Of a DNA stretch of 20,350 nt, positions 1 to 8,856 are shown one piece after another. Under the pieces are notes generated by a model. That model was not told the origin of the DNA and did not search any database. It saw only the letters and a program-made list of their open reading frames with translations. Source of the stretch: Plantago elongata (Eukaryota > Streptophyta > Magnoliopsida > Lamiales > Plantaginaceae); assembly GCA_036897095.1 (NCBI GenBank), contig JAYMSP010003284.1, forward strand, positions 1 to 20,350. The letters are read 5' to 3'. The translations under genes and the position numbers were made by a program. The first letter of the stretch is position 1. Every line of letters starts with the position of its first letter.

Positions 1-429
1 TTTGTAAGTATATAGCTGGTCCAACATTTCTACTGTATTTTCCGAAGCTTTTGTCTACTTATAGTGGTGTAAAAACACGGTCTGTCATCCTTCCAGATCA
101 TTGGCAACATGAACCTTAATCTGGATGCGGTGTTACTTGTATTGTGGTGAACTACACTCCTACTTTTGGGCACAGAGTTTTGGTCTAGGATTCAAGGATG
201 GTTAATATGGGTGTAAGCTCTGGTAATTTCCCGTTCTGGAAATGTGCATAGATTTATGGGACATTCAAACATGGAAAATGTGAGTGTAATTTCTTTTTGA
301 CGCAGGGTGTAGCAAATAATCTTCAGATGCACATTCAGTGGTGTTTATATGTTTCTTACTTCTATTTGGGCATGATTGTTCGTGCTGAGTATGTATGCAT
401 ATTGACTTGTTGAGTGTTTGGTGTATTAG

Positions 430-711
430 GGGAATTGCAAGCATATGATTGTCATTCGCGACATGAGGCTGGTTCATCCAGGGGACATGCAAAACCAAGC
501 CTCTTACCCACTAGTCACTTATCAAATGAAGTTCCGTAGGGCGAAGTGCTCTGTTTGCAAGATTTACACGGCACAAAAGATAACAGTCGACGACAAATGG
601 GCACCTATAAATCCTTGTTACTTCTGTGATATTTGTTATTACATGCTACACTATGCAGACGGATCACTGCTCTATACTGACTTCTCTGTATACGATTACA
701 TTCATGATTGA
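430..711 (+). CDS. SRD2: snRNA-activating protein complex subunit 3 (SNAPC3/SRD2-type), last exon only
   Basis: This is the 3'-terminal coding exon of the plant SNAPC3 homologue (SRD2 in Arabidopsis), a nuclear protein that binds the upstream sequence element of snRNA genes and is needed for Pol II and Pol III snRNA transcription. The exon follows a TTAG acceptor at 426-429 in phase 0 and gives 93 residues ending in a TGA stop at 709-711. The family signature is clear: a GNCKH start, then VIRDMRLVHP, then a zinc-binding block with CSVC, the DDKW motif and CYFCDIC, and an FSVYDYIHD end. The family normally has several hundred residues, so only the C-terminal zinc domain is in the window. A GTAAGT donor-like site at 4-9 could open the preceding intron (about 4-429), but I could not match the three bases before it to the expected upstream exon. 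The ATG at 445 is an internal methionine. The identification is from memory of the family. Confidence 0.85.
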   Translation, partial: GNCKHMIVIRDMRLVHPGDMQNQASYPLVTYQMKFRRAKCSVCKIYTAQKITVDDKWAPINPCYFCDICYYMLHYADGSLLYTDFSVYDYIHD

Positions 712-943
712 TTTATTGTATACATATGGGTTATTCGTTCAATTTTGCACAAGAAATACTAGTCCAGTCTCGAGTATAAGTTGCAATGTCAAATCAGTTC
801 AAGCAGCAGTAACCAATAGTACTAATTTTCAAAGAGATTAACACCAATTGGCATTTGGCATCACGAAGCTGATAAATAGAATCATAAGTCCCAGTATAAG
901 ACTACAAAATACATTGAAATTATATGACCGAAACAGTAAAAAT

Positions 944-3081
944 CTACAACCTATATCCATGCAAATGCTTTGCCCATCTCCTAGCCATAAAAGGATCATG
1001 GTACTCCCAATTCTCTGCATTACTAATCCTTCCTCCCATCGGTATCAACACACCATCCGTGCTCTCATTTTTGTCCCTCAAACAAACCAATACTTCACCC
1101 GACCTAACACATTCATCACCTGTTTCTACATAGCTATACTCCACATACACATGGCCCGACTCACCGAGATACAATGGAACATTCCTCTCCTCCCCACCTC
1201 TCAACTCTCCAATCCTAACAATACCTGCACTTTCGCCAATCCTCAGCTGGATGTCCCTAATCGCACCACCAAGTGTTCTCACGAGAAATTCCTCGAATTC
1301 ATGCATGATGAACCCGTTTGAAGCTCCAAATCCATACCCTACATGGAAACGGTGGATAGTGACGGGGACTTCTGTGTCGAACTGGTGGTAGGATCTCGAA
1401 GGGTTGTCTGTTAAATGCAAAATAGAAGCTTCCAAATTCTTGTGGACACGATCTTCAAGTATTTTCACCCCTTTTTTTAGCCCTTCCATTGGATCTGCGT
1501 GCCCCATGTAGAATAGCCGATCGATGACCTGTAATGCAGTTCTTTTCCCATAGGATGTCATGCGCCTGAGTGGAAACACCCGTGCTGCAGCAGAGGAGTA
1601 AGTAACAATTGCCAAGCGATCAATTGGTCGCAGAGAGAAAACAGCCAAAGCCATCGCTTGCTTCATGAGCCTCAAGTGCGGGCCATTCGGGCTTGCAACC
1701 AAAACCAAGTCTGTTGCGGGCTGATGGGATAATTTTACATGAAGATAACACGCTTGGTTACTCGGGGAGCACAAAAATGACATTTCTCCCGCAAAATGAG
1801 GTGATGCAGCCAAGGAAGACGAGGCAGACGAATTAAAGCTTGGGTTCGTGAGCGGTAGAGTGAACAGAGAGAGCTGAAGCCTAGCTTCATCAGCTGACTG
1901 GTCAGGCTCAATTGGGTCATCATCATCATACCGAGCTGAGCGTAGAAAAGACCGTCTATGGACTCGAGAGTTTGCAATAGAGTCGTCAAGGATTTGCAGG
2001 ACAGGGTCGGCCTTAGCATGATGGAGCGAGGAGCGAGTGTTGAGGTTACGCGGCAGCTGGGTCCAATGAGCACGGCAGATGGGACAAGTGATGCTACCAT
2101 GGCGCACATTGGAGGAAATGCAACCAAAATGGAAAGCATGGGAGCACTGAGCTGTGAATATGGCCTGTCCCGGGCTGCTACCGGATTTGTAGTTCAATGG
2201 ATCCAAACAAATTGCACACAAATTCTGCCATATGAATTCCAGAAAAGAAGGCATAAGACAACCATTTTTTCTCAAGCTTGAATAAAATGGAAACTTCCTT
2301 TTTCAAGACATTAGAAGATCATATAAAGCATGTCATTTTCAGAAAAATTAAGCAATGTATACTTCTGGAATGTAAAATTTTCATTTGACTCATATCCTCT
2401 CTTCTTTTCTTCAATTGAACAAATGGAAAGATCATTTGGTTACAATCATACAAGCACTAAATATTGACATCAATTAAGCAATGTAGTACATCTGTACACA
2501 CATTTGCTTTTGGGAAATTTTATTTTTTCTATTTCAGATCATTAACACTATTTAAGAAACTATAAGGTAGATGGTTATAGCAATTCTACATTTCAAGTAA
2601 GAAAGTCCCATAGATGTATAGGAACTGCACTATCAATTTAGCAAAAGACTAACACAGCTGGATTCAAGAAGAGTACAACAATGAGGTCAAAGTGTAAAAA
2701 CAGAAATTTACCTTGTTAGAAGAAGAAGGGCTGGCAGTTGAATTGGCAGTTGGTCCTCCAATTTGAGAAACTGGCAATTTGTTGGAAGAAAGATTCCTCT
2801 TTTGATGATTTTCCAATGAGAAATCAGGTGAATCACAAGAAACCTGCAACAAAGACCAGATGAATTATAATTAGAACCGAATTAAAGATTCTCCATTTTC
2901 ATAAAGAGACAAAGAAGAAGAAGAAGAAGAAGAAGAGGAATAGAGTAGATACATTGGAAATGTTGTTGTGAAGAACATGATGGTTTGGCTGTTGTTGTTG
3001 AGTGTTGGTGCAGAGAGAGCCACATGTCTGAATAAAGATTTTCCTGGCAGCTTTCTTCAACTTCCAAGAAGAGCCACCCAT
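944..3081 (-). CDS. RING-type E3 ubiquitin ligase with vWA domain, WAV3/WAVH family
   Basis: Three exons on the minus strand: 3081-2953, 2843-2712 and 2224-944 (stop at the low end). All junctions are GT-AG and phase 0, and the product is 513 aa. The start is the ATG at 3081 (GGAGATGGG context), giving MGGSSWKLKKA, a typical WAV3-family N-terminus. Around residues 90-137 is a RING-H2 finger (CAIC, then CSHAFHFGC, then CPIC). A Ser-rich linker follows, then a vWA-like domain (about 250-400) and a conserved tail ending MARRWAKHLHGYRL. WAV3-family proteins are E3 ligases; Arabidopsis WAV3 and its homologues act in root gravitropism and waving. The product is shorter than my recollection of the Arabidopsis members (about 680-740 aa), mainly in the linker. 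The vWA metal-binding DxSxS motif is absent: the sequence reads DLVLVASPNGPHL. I believe this is typical of the WAVH1/WAVH2 branch, but I could not verify it. The family call is firm; the exact orthologue is not. Confidence 0.88.
2908..2937. repeat. (AAG)n microsatellite in intron 1 of the WAV3-type gene
   Basis: About eight perfect AAG/GAA units lie within intron 1 (2844-2952) of the E3 ligase gene, close to its 5' splice site. On the gene strand this is a CTT-rich tract. It is seen directly and is a likely length-polymorphic marker. Confidence 0.9.
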
Positions 3082-3187
3082 CTCCGCCGCTAATAGACGG
3101 CGACACCGCGGCAACTGAGTAAAAAGCTCGCTCAGGTGAAATGAAGAACGATAACAGGAGAAATTGAAATGGTATGCTAAAAAGTAT

Positions 3188-3211
3188 TACTACTACTACT
3201 ACTACTACTAC
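3188..3211. repeat. (TAC)8 microsatellite in the leader of the WAV3-type gene
   Basis: Eight perfect TAC units on the plus strand read (GTA)8 on the gene strand, about 107-130 bases upstream of the main start codon. The repeat abuts the only upstream ATG of the leader, so the first repeat bases supply the TAG that directly follows that ATG. Confidence 0.92.
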
Positions 3212-3213
3212 AT
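3208..3213 (-). promoter_or_regulatory. Minimal start-stop uORF (ATG-TAG) in the WAV3-type leader
   Basis: On the minus strand the leader reads CTTG-ATG-TAG-TAG, an upstream ATG followed at once by a stop. It lies 132 bases upstream of the main ATG at 3081 and is the only ATG I find between the inferred transcription start (about 3350) and the main start. Start-stop uORFs are known in plants to stall ribosomes, as in boron-dependent control of NIP5;1, where the sequence is AUG-UAA. Any regulatory role here is inference and depends on the transcript including this position. Confidence 0.5.
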
Positions 3214-3372
3214 CAAGTATTGATTTCCTCCTCTGTTGTGTTGTGTGTATGTGAATGATGTGTAAGTAATAAATGGAGCAGACAGAGAATAAGTGGAGTG
3301 AGTGCTCCTTTCTTCTTCTTTTCTCTTGTTTATTTATTTCTTTGGAAGTAGATGATGAAACGCACACTCCCC

Positions 3373-3388
3373 TCTTTTATAAATATTT
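3373..3388 (-). promoter_or_regulatory. TATA-like box of the WAV3-type gene
   Basis: The minus strand reads TATTTATAAAAGAGG here, a good plant TATA box about 300 bases upstream of the start codon. A transcription start near 3350 would give a leader of roughly 270 bases. The position is inferred from the motif alone. Confidence 0.5.
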
Positions 3389-3389
3389 T

Positions 3390-4588
3390 ATTTAAAATTT
3401 AAAAAGTTATGACAATTTTAAAATTCAATCACATAATTAATGTCCCAATACTCTTATAAAAATTTAAACTTTTATAAATTTTTATAATAGTATATTAGAA
3501 GGTTCGAGTCAATTTTTTTTAAGTAATTTGCGGTAGTATTTGTATGTGCAGGCTAAATGATGGATAATGGTAAGAAAGAAAGTTGTTGGTTTGTGTTTTC
3601 TTTTATTCTTCTTCTCACTCATATGATTGAGAGAGAGTGATGGGATCCCACCATGAGTTTGTTTGTTTGTTTGTTTCTATACCTAGTGGCTAGTGCTGCC
3701 TACAACTAAGTACAAACTTCTCTACCTAGCTTAGCTCTCGAGTGTTTCTCGTGTACTCATTGCCGCTAGCTCCCCTGGTAGGTATTAGTTGAGAGTGCTA
3801 CAACCTACGGGGCACTATATATACACTTACACATATTATTATCTATTCATTTCGGGTAAGGATTAATTTTTTATTTATATAATAAAGTCAATATATATAA
3901 TTGGAATTCTTTTAAATATTAATTAAAATTATAGTAAGTTAATAAATTAAAATTTGAATACTATTTGAATAAATGAAGAGTGAATAAATTTTTTAAATTG
4001 TAACTGTGAATGTATCGTAAGTATATTTGTATAACAATCATCATGCACAACGTGTTTAGATTCATTTTAAGATTGAGTTAGGATAAGTTTGAAGTTCTTT
4101 AGAATGTATTTTTCAAAATAAATTGTGTCTTATTAATATGGCAATCTCTAGTTTTTAAAAAAAAATTTTAATTTATTTGAAATACGAGAAGTTTATATTT
4201 ACTTTGCGAGGGTAAAGAGTATAAAAATTACAAAGAAAGGTTTTGTTTGTGAAAATTTCAATATTAACTGGAGATCTAAGCTGAATGCATACTTTCGTGT
4301 CTTAAAAACTCACTCCCTCCCACCAAAATAATATTCCATTAAATATGACCAATTTCATTTACTTACAAGTTTAATTACTACGATTAGACAATTGTCGTTG
4401 ATTTAAACTGACTATAAAATAAGCACCGAAGCACCTAAAATTTTCAGAGTAGCCTCCACTCCACACGGCAAAGTCATACATTGGCCGGGGTATTGATCAT
4501 TCACAACTCATAATCCACTTTTACTCAATTATGCATGGAATAAAAGGAGTTAAAGATGACCGTTATCTTCATATATTCGTTCTATAAC
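3390..4588. other. AT-rich intergenic DNA, no gene seen
   Basis: Upstream region of the WAV3-type gene. It holds (GTTT)5 at 3657-3676 and a CTCCCTCCCACC-type MITE end near 4313 with no clear partner. I see no open frame with recognisable protein content on either strand. Confidence 0.6.
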
Positions 4589-4590
4589 TA

Positions 4591-4818
4591 CTTTCATCGT
4601 TCCGTTAAAATTAATTTTTTATTTTAAACATTCTATTAAAATGAAATAATTTATTATTTATAAAAATAACAATCACAATAAATTCATTTTTAATCATACA
4701 TTATTTGACTCACTACATACTTTTCTATCTCAAGCTCATCAATTCTTAACAACATACTATATATTTTTTTTAAAATTTTATCAAATAATTTGTTTCATTA
4801 TTAATGAGACGAAGATAG
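4591..4818. mobile_element. Stowaway/Mariner-like MITE, about 228 bp
   Basis: The left end CTTTCATCGTTCCGTTAA and the reverse complement of the right end, CTATCTTCGTCTCATTAA, agree at 13 of 18 positions. The element is bounded on both sides by the dinucleotide TA (4589-4590 and 4819-4820), the usual Stowaway target duplication. The ends are degenerate forms of the common plant CTCCCTCCGTCCC terminus. The interior is AT-rich and non-coding. It is probably an old insertion. Confidence 0.55.
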
Positions 4819-5224
4819 TATTATATATCGTTTTTCTACTCGTAAAATGTATGGTTAATACTACACAAGATTAATCTCCATAACTATAAACTACTGTATT
4901 AACGATATTTTATCAAGTTGAACTATTTAGTTTAGGTTAAAAATGTTTGTTTTGTTTTGTGTCACCGTTAGGCAACTGATGCACCTCCACTACCTAATTA
5001 GATTCTTAAGCAAGGTTGCTTTGTATGCTTGAGACAAAATTAACGCGACAACAAATCTTCTTTTAATAATTGAATGCGGATTAAGTCGATCTAATAATAT
5101 GATTCACGGGCTCTATTTTCGTGATGACTTAAATTGTGAGCACCCACAAGCCAGTATTATTATTTCGTTTTTCCAAAACACAATATATATATATATACAC
5201 TTTTCATCCAATTTTCCTCCTATA

Positions 5225-5591
5225 CAGGGACGAAACCAGAATTTTAAATTTCAAGGGTGCAACATATAATTTTTTTTCCAGATGAATAAAGTCTAATTAA
5301 TGGAACTCTTTTATAAAAACGAATTAACGTAAAAATTTTATATCTTAAACATAATATATTAGTTGAAAATGATAAACATAGTACATATAACAAACATATT
5401 CATTAATAAAATATTTAAATTTATACCACTCAATAAAATAAGAATATAATTAACATACAATATATCAAAATTTAAAATAATTTTATAATTAATATTTTTA
5501 CTAATTTAGAATTTTACCCCATTTAACATCTGAAATAATGTTATATATATCATTTTTTCCGGTGAAACATTGAATTTTGGGTCCGTCCTTG
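5225..5591. mobile_element. Degenerate hAT-like MITE, about 367 bp
   Basis: The left end reads CAGGGACGAAACCAGAATTT. The reverse complement of the right end reads CAAGGACGGACCCAAAATTC. The two match at most positions and start with the CAGGG-type terminus seen in hAT-derived MITEs. The interior is AT-rich with no coding content. I found no matching 8-base target duplication, so exact borders and superfamily are uncertain. Confidence 0.5.
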
Positions 5592-7551
5592 GAAATATTA
5601 TACTGAATTTGAATGAAAGTGAATGGAAGGAATTTGAATGAGACTAAGAAAAAAGAAAAGATGATCCAAAAAGCTTAAAAATAAATGTTGATCTGAAAAG
5701 TAGAGAAATTTGAAATGGCATGGGCAAAAGTTGGTAATTGGAGTGCCTACTTGCAAATCACATTCTTGTAATCGAGGGAATCACTTTTTAGCTTTTCCTT
5801 TTTTAATTTGACGTCTTTATTTCGATAACTTTTTCTTTATTTTCTTTTCCACAAGTACTAATCGAATAAGCTTTGTAGTGTTAGTAGGCAGTACAAAATG
5901 GGGCTCCTGATTTTGATGGATTATTTTCAGTGTTGTCGCTGAAAAGAGCATTTCAGGTACGTGTCCTGAAACAACAAATCCATGTTTCATGGCTAACCAT
6001 TTGAAGTAATTAAACATAGACAACTCACTTATGTATAATACTATAAAAATATATAAATATGCATAGAGAAATGAAAAATAAGTTAATAATTTGATCCATT
6101 GTTCTAGTGATTCTTACTGGCATTAATTATTGTACTCACAAGGTATAGTTGACGGATCGAGGACATAAAACCTGGTGACATTTGACCAAGTCATCACAAC
6201 ACCAACATGCATGTCATGTTTGCTGGGAATTGCAAATTAACTAACTCTTCAATGTTAAATAGAAGGTCATTAAAGTAAGTAAATTCTAACTAAATCGAAA
6301 TAGACTGGACTGAACTGAAATGATTTTCGTTGAAGAAAACACAACCTCCACCAGGATAAGGTTTATAGTTTAGTAAATCTTCCTCCTAAAAAGCGTTGAT
6401 TTGATGAAAGATCTTCTAATCATTGTCAGCCAGGCTTTGGCTGCTTCCAATTAAGCTTTCTTTTTTTAATTTCTTCTTCTACAACTATTATTAATTCAAA
6501 GTTTGACTGAATGATGTTCTTCAATTCTTTCTTACAGTAATTTAACAGCTAGTAGCTAGCTATATGTGCTTTTTGTTGATTTATATCCGTTAAGTGATTT
6601 TTGTGCTTCCGGTTACTTGCATTCACTTTATGAACATGCAGAAATATTTAGCCGTGATGTGAAATTTTAATTAAATTAAATTAAAATTAAAACATACTAC
6701 ACTTAAAAGTCTATATTGGTGACTTGGTGTGTTAATTAGAATGAATTACTAATGGGTCATGATCAGCCCATTAAGGCATTGGTCCAGCAAGGTGAGGCAC
6801 TGCAATACTTGAGCAGAGTCGGTCCAGTATAGATCATCACGACATGTATAGGAAAACCAGTCATTAGTAGAAAGATTTAACAAATTTTGTTATCTTAGCA
6901 ATAGGTATGGATGTTCCTATGAAGGTAAGGTTAACTAAGGAAATGAAAACTGTTCAAGATTTCATATGAGATTAATCATAGTCTAGTGGTGGTTAAGTTC
7001 ATAGATTTCAAATGTAACACATGCATGGGGACATCAATTTTCAATCTTAACCAGAGAACACACTAAAACACTGACGTTTAACAAATGTCCAACGAGCTTA
7101 TTCTGTACGTACTTCTTGATTTACAACTTGGACGGTTTAACCCGATCGGTCCGGTCCAGTCCAATCCAATCCAATGAGCATATTGTCTATATGAATATGA
7201 TCAATATTTGAACCAGATAAAATACTATTGAGTCCACTTGGATCTGGTCCAGCCTCCAAATAAGTTTAGCCCAACTTTGTCTATTTGTACTATGTGCAAA
7301 GACTGCTAGTTATAAGTTTTGATTCAAAAAGTGATTTACGAACACTATCGCCTGAAGATTTCGTAATTGAGTTAAAAGAGTTAAAGTCAAATAACTACCT
7401 CAATTAGTTAATGGTGATTTAATTAAATAGTAGTTAAGATTGAATTAAAGAATTATAGCGGGTATGGTTACTCATTGATAATTCTTCAGAGTGATATGAT
7501 GATCTCAAACTGTATCAATACAAGTTCTTTTTAACGCACTTTATCCCCACT
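5592..7551. other. AT-rich intergenic DNA, no gene seen
   Basis: About 2 kb with no recognisable coding or RNA gene on either strand. It contains low-complexity TTAAAT tracts and several GGTCCAG/GGTCCAGT words near 6780-6830 and 7145-7255 whose meaning I cannot assign. A short open frame at 5817-6023 (-) has no recognisable content. Confidence 0.5.
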
Positions 7552-7674
7552 TATGCGCATATCGAGAGACTTCTCAGTTGGTCACCCATCCTAAGAGTAA
7601 ACACACGCTTAACTTTGTAGTTCTCATATGTGGATTCCCGAAAAGAAAGGTGCACTTTATTGCTATAATTAGCG
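7552..7674 (-). pseudogene. 5S rRNA-derived sequence, probably from a Cassandra-type TRIM retrotransposon
   Basis: Read on the minus strand, this follows plant 5S rRNA along nearly its whole length (about 120 nt). The 5' third (a GTGCACC motif), the middle (a GAGAACT block) and the 3' part (ACTGAGAAGTCTC) all align with scattered changes and a few indels. Two blocks are intact: box A, AGTTAAGCGTG (7604-7614), and box C, GGATGGGTGACC (7580-7591). The intermediate element between them is lost through a deletion of about 8 bases. Retention of boxes A and C with drift elsewhere is typical of Cassandra elements, whose LTRs carry a 5S-like Pol III promoter. I see no second copy in the window, so this could be a solo LTR, a truncated element or a plain 5S pseudogene. 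The 5S homology itself is seen in the sequence; the Cassandra origin is inference. Confidence 0.7.
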
Positions 7675-8740
7675 TTCTCAACACCTTTAAATTTCTTGAA
7701 CTTAACTTGAAATTACATAACCCTTCTAGACTCTACCATAATTCTCGTCACTGCCATCACCACCCAAGGCCCCTGCCACGATCCCATGCTCGTCTTAGAT
7801 CCCCAGGTACAATCTGCTTCCATGTAGTCGTCCCATTATCCGATCTATGCATCTTCTTCTCCAATAAATCATTGCATTGTGCTATGAAACGTCCCCACGA
7901 ACACTACTGGCTCCAACACCGTCAACTATAAATCCCCTTATGAACTAACTAATTCCGGCTATAGCAAAAGTAGTAGGGGGCGGAGTAAAATAGAAATACA
8001 AGTATAATTATTTAGTAGTGTATAATTAGGATAGTGGGGATGACATCAAATACCGATTTTGTCAAAACATAAATAATTTTTGAAATAGTACGTCAAAATG
8101 CAATGTTTGGTTATCAAATTGAGTTAAATTTTATGAACTAGAGTTTAATGTAAACTTTGTGAATTTGTTTATCTACTATATATACTATTTTACTGAATTA
8201 ATTATCATTCATCAATTTCAAAACTTAAACATACATTGGTACATCATAAATTAGTATCGAATTCGACAAGTTACCTTCACTCATCAACACACATAATTGA
8301 ATATGAAACTATCACAAAATCTTCCAAGTATATCTTTAAAGTTGAAAAAGAAGAGTGAAAGGTTCATAGGTCACATGCATGATGACAAGACTCCTCTTTG
8401 TAGCAAGGAATCAAATTTCTGCAGCTAGGAATAATGGATATCCCTCCCATAAATGGAACTATTAATTATTACTCCTATGAAGCAAAAAAAAAAAGGAAAT
8501 ATATATTTTAATCAATATAATAATTAAAATAATAATTCGTGTAAAAAAGGAATGAGAAAGTAGGAAGATAAGTGGCTTGCATTTCTCGAAGCACATCAAA
8601 GTCTTCATCAGAAGATCTGCCCATCAATTCCTCAACACACATTCCTAAGTTAACTAATTACACTCTCCCAGTCTCCCATATCATAATTAATTAATTACTC
8701 CTTAATTAATTCCATAAAGCTCACTCACTCTCACTATTGT
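7675..8740. other. Intergenic DNA upstream of the AGPase gene, with a GC-richer patch
   Basis: The segment 7740-7930 is clearly less AT-rich than its surroundings and adjoins the 5S-derived block; it may be internal or flanking sequence of the same retroelement. The rest is AT-rich promoter-proximal DNA. A pyrimidine-rich CTCACTCACTCTCAC patch at 8719-8735 could mark the AGPase transcription start zone, but I see no convincing TATA box. Confidence 0.4.
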
Positions 8741-8792
8741 ATTACACTAAAATAATAAATAAATAATATTAATAATAATCTAAGACAGAAGC

Positions 8793-8812
8793 TTATTGCA
8801 GTTTATTGCAGT
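8793..8812 (+). repeat. Tandem 10-base repeat in the AGPase leader
   Basis: TTATTGCAG occurs twice in succession about 45-65 bases upstream of the start codon. Each copy ends in CAG after a T-rich run, so either could serve as a 3' splice site of a leader intron. No donor was identified. Confidence 0.4.
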
Positions 8813-8856
8813 ACTGTACATTCTGTTGAAAGCTTACGTGGTGTTGTGTGGAGAGA

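Noticed and set aside
848..1321. 157-codon open frame on the plus strand
   Set aside because: It lies antisense to the strongly conserved vWA region of the WAV3-type gene, has no recognisable domain, and is a shadow of that coding sequence.
2882..3367. 161-codon open frame on the minus strand across the WAV3-type leader
   Set aside because: It has no ATG at its start, includes a repeat-encoded valine run and crosses the leader, exon 1 and intron 1 in the wrong frame.
7578..7931. 117-codon open frame on the plus strand
   Set aside because: It runs antisense through the 5S-derived block and the adjacent patch and has no protein similarity I recognise.
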